DNA from: Hygrophila difformis
Lineage: Eukaryota > Streptophyta > Magnoliopsida > Lamiales > Acanthaceae
NCBI GenBank assembly: GCA_030278955.1
Contig: JAOANR010000013.1
Span: 46,722,191 to 46,786,190 of the forward strand
DNA length: 64,000 nucleotides
Reading direction: 5' to 3'
Shown: one piece after another, positions 1 to 12,491 of the stretch
Position numbering within the stretch: the stretch's first letter is position 1
How the letters are laid out: every line of letters begins with the position of its first letter
Notes under the pieces: generated by a model
Database searches by the model: none
What the model saw: only the letters and a program-made list of their open reading frames with translations
Told to the model about the DNA's origin: nothing
Position numbers and translations under genes: made by a program

Positions 1-1170
1 TAAATGTTATAATTTGAATTATGGATGGTGTTTTATGATTCTGATTACTTAAGGAATTCCCATATGCACTAATAATCATATTTGCTTGAGTAATTGCTAT
101 ATATAAATATTAGAAGCAGGATATGCCAACAAAGGAGCATGATGACAGCCGTGATGATGAAGTGAAATTCAAAGCCCCAAACATTCCAGGTGTGATCTTT
201 TCATGTTTTATGTTTACTAAATTGCATGGGAATAAATTGGTAAGAGCTTAGTTATGTTTTTAATATTTCTTTATGTTTAGAATAAATATGGTAAATGCTT
301 TAGGTTGCATATGTCAAATATTTTAGATTAAATTGTGTTTTCACAGTGTGCTATTATTTGAATTACCACATCATAGCCAATCTTAAGAAAATCCGAATAA
401 GTCTAACTGTTCTGCTTAGATCCGATTTTACAACTTAATGAGCATTATGATTCTCAGTTTAAAGTCCTAGACTTTGTTAAATTGTCATGCTAGTTGTTCG
501 AACTTTGGTGACGATTCTACTTACCTTGCAGAAAGCTTTTTGATTAATTAGACTGGTTTACTTGTTATGTGGAGAGTCATCATTATTTATATAAGAATAC
601 GCTCGTTCCATGTCTCCTTAAATGCTTAATTATAAATAAAGTCAGAGTAAAACCCCTATATATATATATAAAAGGTTATCTTGCAAAAAAAAAAAAAAAA
701 AAAAAAAGAGAAAATGTTGAATAAAGGGGTATTAAACAGAATAATTATAAACTCTTGGCTATATGACTGGCACGTATTCTTAGACATGAGTAGCTTTTGG
801 AATTCAACCGTCTACAACTCAGCCAAAGTGTCTAGAATAATTGTGAAACCGAGTCATTAATTGAGCATATTTGAAGACGGGAATAGAAAAGCATATTTAC
901 ATTATTCACTCTCCCATTTCGAGTTGCTATGTGTGATTGATCCGCCTTTTGTACTGTAAGTACTTTGGATATCTGGTTTAGACAGCTGATGCATGACAAT
1001 TTACCTTGTTCTAGCACATTAAACTTTGAACCCTTTTAGCTCATTGCGTTGTTGAAATCTATGATTTGGCAGAACTATAGTGACTTCATCCTTATTATCT
1101 TGATTGGCATGTTGATGTGTTAATTGATTTCATTGCTCAAGGGACGAGCAATATTTAAGTGTGAGGATGT
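1..1170 (+). mobile_element. 3' non-coding part of an old Gypsy-type LTR element
   Basis: No convincing coding frame is present. The stretch ends at 1141-1170 with a purine-rich run and the string GTGAGGATGTTG directly before an LTR-like TG at 1171. The same string precedes the LTR of the Athila-like element further along (minus strand, near 35207). I infer that this is the 3' untranslated region and polypurine tract of a related Gypsy element whose body lies outside the window. The upstream boundary cannot be seen. Confidence 0.5.
655..706. repeat. (TA)n microsatellite followed by a poly-A run
   Basis: An alternating TA stretch lies at about 657-671, and an uninterrupted run of A lies at about 685-706. 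These are simple-sequence repeats. The poly-A run could mark an old retroposition event, but no flanking duplication was found. Confidence 0.8.
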
Positions 1171-3118
1171 TGATGCACCCTGTGAAACTACATTTAAATG
1201 AGCTTAAATTATACTAAAATATGTCCAAAATGAGTGTATTTTACCTTAATTTATTGCACTTTTAGGTGTATTTCATGTGTTTTTATTTTTCAAGTGATCA
1301 TGGTTAGATTTGGCTTATTTAGGTTAAATTTATCATGTTTTTATGTGTTTTTAATAAGACTTTGGCAAACCTAATGCATTGCAATGTTGTTTCAGGCATT
1401 TAAATGATGAAGAGCGATGTTCGGAAGCTTTATTTTGGAAAATAAGGAATATTTCATGTGATATGTGTCAAGATTCAGACTTAGAAGAAAAAAGAAAAAA
1501 AAAAAAAACTTCCCAGAATGCTCCGCACAGGCATGGCGGAGCCTAAACTGCCTTCTGAGCACCGCATCAGGCACCGCATCAACACTTAGAAAAATTTCAG
1601 AGGTGAAAAAGCTTCAGAATGCTCCGCACCTTCTTGGCGGCGCCTAAAACACCTCCGGAGCGCCGCAAAATGCGCCGCAAGCTGAAATTGTGGAAAAAGC
1701 TTCAGGATGCGCCGCATCTTCTTCGCGGCGCCTAAAACCCCTTCCGAGCGCCACTTTATGCGCCACAGTCGCGGTTTGGAGGTTTTCTAACCTCCCGAAC
1801 ACGGTTTTAAAGCCCGTTTTTCGTCATTCTCTTCATTCCAGACTGATGGCAGACTCATAATTCTAGATATACATCTCTGCAACTTTGGAGAAGAAGGCCG
1901 ATAACACCAAACCATGCCGGAGAAAGTGATCGGAGCGTCTTCTCTGACTGTGTTCTTCGCATTCTAGGTGTTGTCTTTCTTTTTCTCACTTTGTAATGTT
2001 TAGGATTTGCTTTTAGACATAATTTCCTACTGTTTTCATGTTTGTAAATGGATTTCTATGTTGTTCGTGTTAGAGGTGTTCTAGAACGGGAGTTCGGAGT
2101 TACTTTGAAGTACGAATCTATCTTTTATGGGAGTAATATAAATGTCGCTGTTTTATGTTGTAATTTGGAGTAATCTGCAAAGATGTTAGAATCTGTATTA
2201 GGATTGTTAATCTGCTGCATAAGTTTGGTCGATAAATCTATTTAGGCAAAAATCTGATGTTTTATATTTTTATCTGCTAAATCTTAATTGATCGATCAAT
2301 CTGCAATTTCTACTTTTAGTAATCTGAAAATCATTCTAATCTGTCTACATCTTAAAATTAATAATTCAATCCATTTTACCATGTTTCATCGATATTTTAC
2401 CAGAATTGTTAGATTATTTACACTATTCTGCATAATTAAATGTTAGAATCTAATCTGTATGATTTCTGCTTTGCTAAATCGGGAGATAAAAAGTGGAAAT
2501 TAGATTTTAGTACCGGTCTTGGGAATAAATCACATTAAAATAGATTCCGGCATGTACACGCTGATTTGGGAAATGAAATGTGTCGTATAATCACAATAGG
2601 AAAATTTGTATGCTTGGGAAAGACTCAAATTTATGCCTAGACTGATGATTGCAGAATGTTAGATAATTTAATTTGCTTCCATGAAGTCTGTTTTTACAAA
2701 TTATGAAAATTAGGAAATTGTTATATTTTTAATCTTTATAAAATCATTAATTCTGCTGAAATTGATCTTTTTAGGCATTGGGAAATGCTAAATCATTATG
2801 CAATTTCACTTTTATATAAAGATGGCATGTTCTAAATCATTACAAGCATATATCTTATTTTTATTTTATTATTTAATTTTTAACTTGCTTTATTTTTAAA
2901 TTTAATGCTATCATTTTAATTTAATCACCATTAGAATTAAACAAACTCTTTTCAAAATATAATATATATTATTAATGAACTTCAAATGACTAAGTTTTCT
3001 CCAGAATGAAATAATATTCTGAATTCCCTTGGGTTCGACCCGGTATTCACCGGTTTTTATTACTTGATGACAACCATCCGCTTGTGGTAAAATATGAGTG
3101 GTGAAAATCACCCCATCA
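1171..3118 (+). mobile_element. LTR of an old Gypsy-type element, about 1.95 kb
   Basis: The segment starts TGATG right after a polypurine-like tract and ends CATCA, giving the TG...CA form and a short terminal inverted repeat. Its last 100 bp (GGTTCGACCC, then TTACTTGATGACAACC) resemble the 3' end of Athila/Tat-type LTRs. No pol follows: the sequence switches at 3119/3120 to a truncated Copia LTR. It may therefore be a solo LTR or a 5' LTR cut off by rearrangement. It has no coding frame and contains a GC-rich triplicated block. Confidence 0.6.
1507..1775. repeat. Three imperfect tandem units of a GC-rich motif inside the LTR
   Basis: Three units of roughly 90-110 bp each carry the order CAGAATGCTCCGCAC or CAGGATGCGCCGCAT, then GGCGGCGCCTAAA or a close variant, then a GAGCGCCGC or GAGCACCGC block. 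The paired CGCCGC and GCGGCG motifs make them hairpin-prone. The surrounding LTR is AT-rich, so the block stands out by composition. Confidence 0.7.
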
Positions 3119-3119
3119 G

Positions 3120-3498
3120 TCGCCAACAGGTTTCGACCAAGGGCAAACTTGAAGGAGGTGCCTTCAAGGGATTGAAGCAAGGTCGGGGAGATCTTCACCA
3201 AGGCAGGGGGAGTGTCTTGGTTTGACAATTCAGTCCGCTTGGTGATTGGAGTTGGGCGAAACAAATCACTATTGTTTAGATCGATGATCAAGTCAAAACA
3301 ATTAGTGAATCTCCTGGATTGGTATCCCCCAGACGTAGGCTTGTGCCGAACTGGGTCAACAAACCTTGAGTTCTTTATTCTTACAGTTTATTTACTTTCC
3401 GCTGCTTAATATCTTAAACTGTTTAACGTGTCCACGAAAGGTGTTTGAACTAGTTTTCAGGACTACTTAATTGGTTATCCACGCAAACGGACCTAACA
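3120..3498 (+). repeat. Truncated 5' LTR of element 1
   Basis: It matches positions 14614-14991 of the full 3' LTR and ends ...CCTAACA before the primer site. The first part of the LTR is absent. The break lies in the string GTCGCCAACAG, which also occurs just beyond the element near 15033, suggesting a rearrangement through short homology. Confidence 0.9.
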
Positions 3499-3500
3499 AT

Positions 3501-3512
3501 TGGTATCAGAGC
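3501..3512 (+). other. Primer-binding site, initiator-Met tRNA
   Basis: TGGTATCAGAGC lies two bases after the LTR end. It is complementary to the 3' end of plant initiator methionine tRNA, the usual primer of SIRE and other plant Copia elements. Confidence 0.92.
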
Positions 3513-3548
3513 CACACGCTTTGGAAAGCGAGATCCAGACGTAGAAGC

Positions 3549-6500
3549 ATGGAAAACCAAGGCGGATCAGTAACCAGACCTCCATTGCTCGATGGATCCA
3601 ACTATGCTTATAGGAAAGATCAAATGGAGGCCTTTCTCATCGCTCTAGATGAAGGGGCTTGGGATGCAGTAGAAAATCAATACCATCCTCCAGTAGAAGA
3701 AAAAGAAGGTGTAAAAACCATCAAACCAAGGAGTGAATGGACTGCTGCTGAGAAGCTTGCTGCTTCAAAGAACTCCAAAGCCCTGAATGCGATTCACAAT
3801 GCTCTCACAAAGGATCAATACAGACTCATCGCTGGATGCAAGGTTGCATACGATGTCTGGACTACTTTAGCCAATACCTAAGAGGGTATGGCCCCGGTAA
3901 AGAAATCTAGGATCATTACTCTTGATGCTCAATTTAATAAGATTTCTATGGATGATAATGAATCAGTCGGCCAATATATTGGTCGTATTCGTGATCTAAC
4001 CAACCAAGCTCTTCAGCTTGGCAAAGTGTATTCTCAGCAGGATATTGTAGGAAAAATCATTGGGACGCTTCCGGAAAGGTTCAATACAAAAGTAGCCGCA
4101 CTCGAAATATACAAAGACTTTGATAAATTGCAGGTTGATGAACTAATGGGAATCCTACAATCGTGGGAAATGGATCACTGCCCCAGGGGCAAAAGTAAAC
4201 CAGTGGCATTTAAATCCGTGACCAAGGATGTGGATGACTTCTCCATGGAAGATCATGATGACTACAGTGACGAAGAAGAACTGGCCATGTTGTCCAAAAG
4301 ACTCAATCAGATCATCAAGAACCGTAGATCTAGATTCAACTCATCTATGAAGAAGGATGCCGGGACATCAAACTCAAAACCCCCTCAAAAAGGCTCGAAG
4401 TCATTCGACATAAATAAATCCAAATCTTCTAAGACTGAAGATGACAAGGAGATCATTTTTTTTGAATGTGGGGGAAGAGGACATATGAAGAAGGACCGTG
4501 CCAATCTTAGACCAAAGGAGTCAAGCAAATCTTACCAAGTAACGTTCAGTGACTCGGAAGATGAGAAGGAGTCCAATGAACATGGTGCAGACTATGGAGT
4601 AGCCTTCATCGGCACATGGGATTCAGACAGTGACGATGAACCCGAGGCAGGTATTGGTACTCACTCAGTCAATATGGTTTCCTCTAACATGGTTCGTTCT
4701 TTTGCTAGGGATCAGGATGAAAGCATCAGTAAACTTAATGATCTCTATGAAGAAACGTTCGAGAAACTGGAAATTTCTATTGCTGAATCAGTGGAATTAC
4801 ATGTTGAGAATGGAAGCCTAAGGGAACAACTTCAAAGTCTCACAAGCAGAAATCAGGAACTTGAAAAGGTGTTCAAAGAACTGAATAGGTGAACGAACTA
4901 CGTGAGAAAAATGCAGAACTCCAGAAAGACAATAAGGATCTGGAGGTTGAAAAAGTTGAATATAAACTATGGTACTATAGTATGCTTGAAAAGAAAGATG
5001 CTCTTCACACCGAACTCATCGAAGTTCAAGACAAACTTGCCAAAGCTGAAAGCACTCTAATGGCTCTAAACAAGGGAAAAGCCAAGTTAGATGATGTAAT
5101 TGCTATGGGAAGGCCGAGCAATAACAAACAAGGCTTGGGATATCAAGCCTCGACCTCAAGAGGAGAAAAGAAAAGCAAGTTTGTGTCCGGAGGGATGCTA
5201 AGTGAACACCGAACTATCAAGAAACCATTCCACCATGAAGGAAGGAACAAATGGACAAGAAGACCACCTCCTCCAATCCCACTCAGATGCGACTACTGCA
5301 AGCTTGAAGGCCACAAAACTAAGAACCGTGGAATCTTAGTAAGAGACCTACAAGCAGGAAGACCTATCACCTGGCCAAATGACAAAATCAAGATGAAGCT
5401 GATCTCCATCAAGTGCGAATGGGTTCCTAAAGTTCATAACAGATCTCATGTGGCCTTTCTCTCACAAAAGAAGAATGTTGTGGACAAAGTATGGTACTTC
5501 GATAGTGGGTGTTCCAAACATATGACAGGTGAAAGCAGCCTGCTCAAACATTACAAAGAAATTGATGGAGGATTGGTTGTATTTGGAGATGGGAAAAAGG
5601 GTGCCCTAGTTGGTCAAGGCACCATTGAGAACAATGGCTCAAGGGAATTGTCTCCAGTATTCATAGTTGATGGACTCCAAGCAAACTTGATTAGCATCAG
5701 CCAGCTGTGTGATGAGGATCTTGTGGTGCAGTTCACCAAGAAAGATTGTCAAGTGCTCAACCAAGATCAAGAATGCATCATGAGAGGTTTGCGCTCTAAA
5801 AATAATTGCTATCATCTTGTTCAAACTTGCAATTTTGGTGCAGCCAGGAAAAGACCACATCATACTATGGCATGAAAAACTTGGACACCTCAATTTCAAG
5901 GATCTTATCAGACTCAGCAGAACCGAGGCAGTCAAAGGTCTTCCTCAATTCAAAAACTCTAATGCAGAATTTTGCAACGAATGTGCCAAAAACAAACAGC
6001 ATAGGAGTTCACACAAGTTGTCTGAACACCCTGGATCGACCAAGTGTCTTGATCTACTGCACATGGATCTTATTGGTCCAACTGAGGTTGAAAGTTTGGG
6101 AGGTAAAAGATATATTTTTGTATGTATTGATGATTACTCCAGATACACTTGCGTAGATTTTCTCAGGGAAAAAGGCGACACATTCAAAGCTTTCGAGAAG
6201 CTGTGCAATTGACTCATGACCGAAAGGGACACCAAGGTAAAACGAATTCGAAGTGATCATGGACGAGAGTTCGAAAATCAGTCCTTTGAGGAATACTGCA
6301 CAATACATGGAATTAAAAATGAATACTCAGCACAAAAACACCACAACAAAATGGAGTAGTCGAAAGAAGAAATCGAACCCTACAAGAAATGTCTAGGGTA
6401 ATGCTGAATTCAAAAAGGGTGGTTGAATTTCTTTGGGCCGAAGCCATTAACACCGCATGCTACACCATAAACCGAGTCTACTTAAGGCCTAACTCTCTTA

Positions 6501-8545
6501 TGACTTCATATGAGATTTGGAACGGTAAAAAGACCTCAAGTACTTATTTCCATATTTTTGGTAGCAAGTGTTTTGTTCTAAATGACAGGGAACATGTTGG
6601 GAAGTTTCAAGAAAAAATCAATGAAGGAATATTTGTGGGCTACTCTACCACAAGTCGTGCATACAGAGTATATCTTCCTAAAACAAGGAAAGTACTGGAG
6701 TCCACAAATGTGACCATAGAAGATGTGCCCAGCAAGGAGGATGTTCAACCTTACGATGATGAAACTTCCAGCGGTCAGGATGATCAAAATAGTGCTGCTC
6801 AAACCACTTCTGATGACTTGTCCACCAAAAGAGTCCAAACGCCCAATATGGACGCCTTGTCACGAGAAGCAGAGCCTCAAAAGGATCTAAATGGACACAT
6901 TCACAAGCACCATAACCCTGAAGACATTATTGGTGATGTAAATGAAAGGAGAAAGACTCGAGGGAAAATGATCGACTTTAAAGAACTAGCTGGCTTGCAC
7001 TGCTATACTTCAAAGATCGAACCCTCCAAAGCGGAAGAAGCTCTTCAAGATGAACACTGGATAAATGCCATGCAGGATGAACTACTCCAGTTCGAAAGAA
7101 ATGAAGTCTGGTCCCTGGTTGAAAGACCTCAAGACAAGAACATAATTGGAACCAAGTGGATCTTCCGCAACAAAAGTGATGAAAAAGGGAATATTACAAG
7201 GAACAAAGCTCGGTTAGTTGCTCAAGGCTACACCCAGGTCGAAGGAGTGGACTTCAGTGAAACATTTGCTCCTGTAGCAAGACTTGAAGCAATCCGACTC
7301 CTACTGTCCATCGCATGCTCGCTAGGATTCAAGCTCTATCAAATGGATGTCAAAAGTGCCTTCCTAAATGGATGGCTCAATGAGGAAGTGTACGTAGAAC
7401 AACCTAGAGGATTTGAAGACCCACATCATCCTCAACATGTCTACGAGCTCAACAAGGCACTCTATGGATTGAAACAAGCTCCTAGAGCTTGGTTCGAACG
7501 GCTCTCCAAGTACTTGCTTGAACACAGCTTCGAAAGAGGAAGTCTGGACAAGACTCTCTTCATCAAAAAAGAAAGCAAATGAATCCTCATTGCTCAAGTC
7601 TACGTTGATGACATTGTCTTTGGATCAACTCATCATGTGCTCAAAGACCACTTCATCGAAATAATGGGTAAGGAATTTGAAATGAGCATGGTTGGGGAAC
7701 TGACTTATTTTTTGGGCTTGCAGGTAGCACAAAAGAAAGATGGCATATTTCTTAGCCAAACCAAGTATGCTCGCAACATTGTCAAGAAATTTGGCATGGA
7801 GTCCAGCAAACCCGTCCGAACGCCTATAGGGACTAATGACAAACTGAGCAAAGAGCCCAGTGGACAAAGTGTGGACCAAAAACTCTATCGAAGCATCATT
7901 GGAAGCCTGCTATACCTAGCTGCAAGTTGTCCAGACATAAGCTATGCAGTAGGAGTGTGTGCTCGTTATCAAGCCGATCCCAAGGAATCACACCTAAAAG
8001 CTGCCAAACGAGTGATCAAATATGTTTCAGGGACAAGTGATCTTGGTATATGGTATTCTAAAGAATCTAATCTTTCACTACTTGGCTATAGTGATGCAGA
8101 TTGGGCAGGTGATGCGGACGATCGAAAAAGCACAACCGGAGGATGCTTCTACATTGGAACTAACTTAGTTAGTTGGTATAGGAAGAAACAAAGTTCCATC
8201 TCTCTCTCAACTGCCGAAGTTGAATACATTGCGGCTGGAAGTTGTTGTGCACAATTGCTATGGATGAAGCAAATGATGCTAGACTATGGGATTGATCAAG
8301 AAGTCCTCACTATACTATGTGACAACATGAGTGCGATCAACATCTCAAAGAATCCAGTCCAACATGGGAGAACTAAGCACATTGACCTCAGACACCACTT
8401 CATAAGGGATCTTGTTGAAGAAGGAATAGTGTCCATACAACATATCGGAACTACTGAGCAACATGCGGATATTTTTACTAAGGCACTAGATCGAGAGAGA
8501 TTCGAAAAATTAAGAAGAGATCTCGGATTATGCACGATCTCCTAA
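3549..8545 (+). pseudogene. Broken gag-pol polyprotein of element 1 (Copia)
   Basis: The chosen start is the ATG giving MENQGG, which matches the sister copy. Domains in order are capsid (UBN2-like), zinc knuckle, long coiled coil, second knuckle, protease ([10 protein letters not shown]), integrase zinc finger and catalytic core, reverse transcriptase (the YVDD box falls just after the last stop) and RNase H. Compared with the sister copy it carries a TAA at 3879-3881, a 4-bp deletion near 4888, a frameshift near 5846, a TGA at 6210-6212, a frameshift near 6333 and a TGA at 7580-7582. Both zinc knuckles are also damaged: two cysteines of the first became Phe and Arg (near 4458 and 4498), and the last cysteine of the second became Arg (5327-5329). 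It cannot make a working polyprotein. Confidence 0.93.
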
Positions 8546-9010
8546 GATCACGCAATCTCTGGAATAAGTTTTTAATATGCAATCTCAATATTTAATTAGT
8601 TAGATATATATATATATATATATTATTTCCTTATTGTTTGATTCTCTAGTATATTAACTTGTTTGGGAGTTAATCCCTCCAGGATCCACTAAGTAACCAC
8701 GGTTACAATTCAAAAGGAAGGAGTTATTTTTGAACTTGATTTGACAGGACATCATTGCACGTCCAGAGGAGATATCGGCGGGAACGGTTATCCGCACACC
8801 AAAATTCAAAAAAATGATCATTACCATTATGGGAAGTTGTGATTCTCATTCTATATTTAAATTAAGGGAAGTTTCTCCTAATATCTCTTCACCTTGATCT
8901 TATTTCCTTCCTCCTTCCTCACCCGAACTCACATATTCTCTTCATATCTCTCTCAAAATTCTGTGACTCTTCACTTGTTCTTGCCCAAAAGAATTTCTCT
9001 TTCAGCAACC
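8546..9010 (+). other. Spacer between pol and ORF4, with (TA)n at 8604-8623
   Basis: No gene is seen. The stretch holds a TA microsatellite and a pyrimidine-rich segment (about 8880-8990) before the ORF4 ATG. The equivalent spacer in the sister copy is 25585-26036. A promoter or splice acceptor for ORF4 may lie here, but none can be assigned. Confidence 0.6.
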
Positions 9011-11499
9011 ATGGTGAAGACGCGAGGAAGCCAAGGCTCAAAATCACAAGACCCGACTCCCTCATCAACTGCTGGAAGCAAAAAGGTGATCTCTCCCGAG
9101 GAGTCCAGCGCCAAGGGGCGTGCCAAGCTGTTCAGAAGGCGATTATGGAGCAAACCATCTCGGAAACTCCATCCTTGGTCGCTGTTCCATTCCCTTCCTC
9201 CTCTCCATCCACTGCCGGAGAAAGGGGAGCCACTGGTGGCGTTCAAGACCCACTCGACATTCGAGCCGAAGTAGCCGGAGCCAAAGCCTTGAAACAAAAA
9301 GAAGCAGAGGTACAAAAGACAAAGGGAAAAGTTGTTTCCACTTCAAAGACCCGTGAGAAGGCAGTTGCAAGGAAGAACGCCTCAATCAGTGAACGAGTTG
9401 AGGCAGACCTAGCCATGGCACTTAAACCCATTGAAGCAATCTTGGCTGACCTCCCCAACTTGGGCGCTGACAATGCAACAGAGACAGGAGTGTCCACCAA
9501 ACCTGCTGATCCTGCAATGAAAGCTGCACCAAAGGTGTCCACTGAAAGGTCAAAGAAGAAAACTCCTGCAAAGAAGGCTGTACCAGTGCCAAGTGTTACG
9601 ACCGACCCAGCACCAGTCACCACCATTGAAGCAACCCCTGAAGAACCCCTGCAGATCACTACCACAGTGACCCAAACTGGTTCACTGAAGGAGTCCGAAC
9701 CTGTCACAGAACCCCTTGATGAGGAAGAGCTCGACTCAGACTATGTAGAAGAAGCTAATGATGAAAGCTCAGAAGACGAATCCATGAGTGAAATCAGCGA
9801 TGATGAAAGAAACATCACTGAAGAGATTGCTCGAACCACCAGTCAGAAAAGGAAGCATGTTCTGAGAAAAAAATCTGAACCAGTTGCTCCTGCCCAAGTT
9901 CTTGTCCACACCGAGCAGGAAGAGGAAGAGGAAGAGGAAGACAAGAGTTCCTCTGAATCTGAAGATGACCAGAATAATGAGTCCGGATGAGACTCTGAGC
10001 ACCCTCAAATTGATGCCCAGGAACCACTTGAGGGGGAGCATCCCATTGACAACCAGTCCGAAGAGTTGGGATCTCAAGACACTCAAAGCGAGGAGGAAGA
10101 GTCCGATGAAGAAGGTTCCGAAGAAGAAGAATCTGAAGAAAGAGTCAAGGTCAATGTTGAACCAGTCACTGTGCAAGAAGTGGAAACCCAAACAGAAACT
10201 CGAGAGCCTACTCCACCAAAAAGGCGTTCACCCAAGGAGTCCGAACCCAAAAAGCGGACTCGTTCAGAACTTGAAGGATCTTCCAAGGCCACTGGATCCA
10301 AGAAGAGAAAAATCGTCTTATCCTCATCTGAAGAACATGAACCTGAGATCATTGATGCTGGAAACGCCATATCCACGGCCTTCTACTATGTAGTGTCCGA
10401 GCAATACTTCTCAACTGTTCTGGAAAAGATGAAGGTGCACCCTGAGATCAGATTTGCTGCTACGAGATGCGAGGAAATGGGATGGCACAAGTACTTGGAG
10501 GACAGATCTCTTCTATTCTGGGGAACGGAGATCAAGCAGTATAAGGTAGGGGTGATTAACGAGTAGAGCTACTCGAACTCGACTCGGGACTCGGCTCGGA
10601 AAAAACTCGACTCGTACTCGAAAAATTCGAGTCGAGTCGAGTAGTCGAGTATTTAATCGAGTATCGAGCTCGAGCTCGAGTACAAGGTTACGATACTCGT
10701 CGAGTATCGAGTACTCGTCGAGTACCGAGTCGAGTCGAGTACTTGACTCGTTTTTTTTTTTTTTTTAAATTTTAGATTTTTCATATATTTTATATTTTTA
10801 ATACTCCTTCTACTTTTATTTACTGCCCACTTTCATTTTGATCCATTAATAAATTCATGTTTAAATTTAAAAATAAAATATAATAATTCTGCTTTTGGAG
10901 ATGCAACCATTCACTGCCCACCAGATTCTCGAGGGATTAGTCTTCGGCCCAATGTGGCTTGAGCATACCCGGTACACGCCAAAAATAAATTATAATTATT
11001 TAAATATAAAATAACAGAAAAATAAAATGAATAAATTTAAAATAGATTAATAATATCATTATTATTATAAAATTATAAAATAAATTTAAAATAACATAAG
11101 TTCTTAATATAATAAATTTATTTAGAAATTTAAAAAATAAATTTTAATATTGAAATATCTTATAAAAAAATAAACTAAATTCCTTAATAAAATAATAGAA
11201 AAATTAAAAAATAAATAAAAAAGAAAATTAACTTTACAAACTAATAAAATTATACAATTAAATTAACAAATTAAAATAGAAGAAATTCAATGAAGTGAAA
11301 AAATAAAATTAAAATTAATTAAATAAATAATTCAATAATTAGATAAAAATAAATAATATAAATGATGTTAAAACATGGTAATATAATATAAATTGATATA
11401 CAATTAAATAACATTATATCTCATGTTGTGACTTGTGAATTACACAATTCGTTATCGAGTTCACCAAATCCACTCATGTTGTACATTTGAGCATCGATA

Positions 11500-12235
11500 G
11501 ATCATATTCACCTAAGAATACACACTCTAGATGGATTAGTGATGTTGTGGGATGCGCCTGGAGCAACGATAATCCCACGATAATACCGCACACGCTTTAA
11601 TATTTTAATGTAATTAAATGTCTTACACAAATATTGGAGTTACTTATAAATGTGACACATTTCTACTAACATTTACTATTACATTTGACAAATATATCGA
11701 AATCTGCACTATATAATCAAACTAATGCACTGAATATATAATGAATACTTATTGGCATATACTGTAACTGAGGTTAAATGCATCCAACTTCCGAGCCTTA
11801 TACGTATTTAAGTTTGCGAGATTTCAATTTAACCGGGGGTACAATATTAACCGGAAAACATCAAAAAAGCACACAGATGGATAAAATCATTATTCCAATA
11901 TAAGAGACATGTGGTTACACAAAACCTAGCTCAAATGTTGGTATTGTAAGGTGATAAGTGGTACCCGAATATTATTCATTACCCAATTCACTAACTAATT
12001 CAATAAATTCACTTATTTTATACATTTAGGTACTAATAAATCTTATTCGGCTAATACATACCCACTCTAAATGGAGTAGTGATGTTGTGGGATGAACCCG
12101 GAGCAACGGCAATCCTAAGACACGCTTTAATACTTGACTGTAATAAAATGCCTTATATAAGTATTGAAGATACTTTTAAATATGATGAACTTGTATTTAT
12201 ATGTACTGTAATATTTAAGAAATATATCGTATTGA
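11500..12235 (+). repeat. Diverged direct repeat inside the hAT element
   Basis: A block near 11500-11720 (TAGTGATGTTGTGGGATG, then GGAGCAACG, then CACGCTTTAATA) recurs with changes near 12040-12235. The copies are in the same orientation and separated by about 0.5 kb. This indicates an internal duplication of non-coding hAT sequence. Confidence 0.65.
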
Positions 12236-12269
12236 GTGCCAAATGGAAAAAAAATGAAAAATGAAAGAT

Positions 12270-12491
12270 GTTTTGCGACCAAAATTTTGGTCGCTAATTC
12301 GGTCTCCAGATTAGCGACAAAACCAATTCGATCCTGTTTCGGTCCCTAATTAGCTATTGAATGATTTTGGTCGCAAATTCGGTCGCTAACTAGCTACTAA
12401 ATGGTTTCGGTCGCAAATTCGGTCGCTAACTAGCTAATGAAGGGTTTTGGTCGCAAATTACGGTTGCTGTACTGAAATTTTCTTGTAGTGT
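12270..12491. repeat. GGTCGC-repeat block with a CACTA-like end
   Basis: The block has GCGACC...GGTCGC inverted pairs and three direct copies of TTCGGTCGCTAACTAGCTA or a close variant. It ends in TTTTCTTGTAGTG, the reverse complement of CACTACAAGAAAA, a common terminus of plant CACTA transposons. No matching opposite terminus is visible, so this looks like a one-ended CACTA remnant nested in the hAT element. Confidence 0.5.

Noticed and set aside
12079..12264. A 61-codon frame inside the hAT element as a transposase remnant
   Set aside because: It lies in a duplicated non-coding block, and no hAT transposase motif (dimerisation domain, catalytic residues) is visible.
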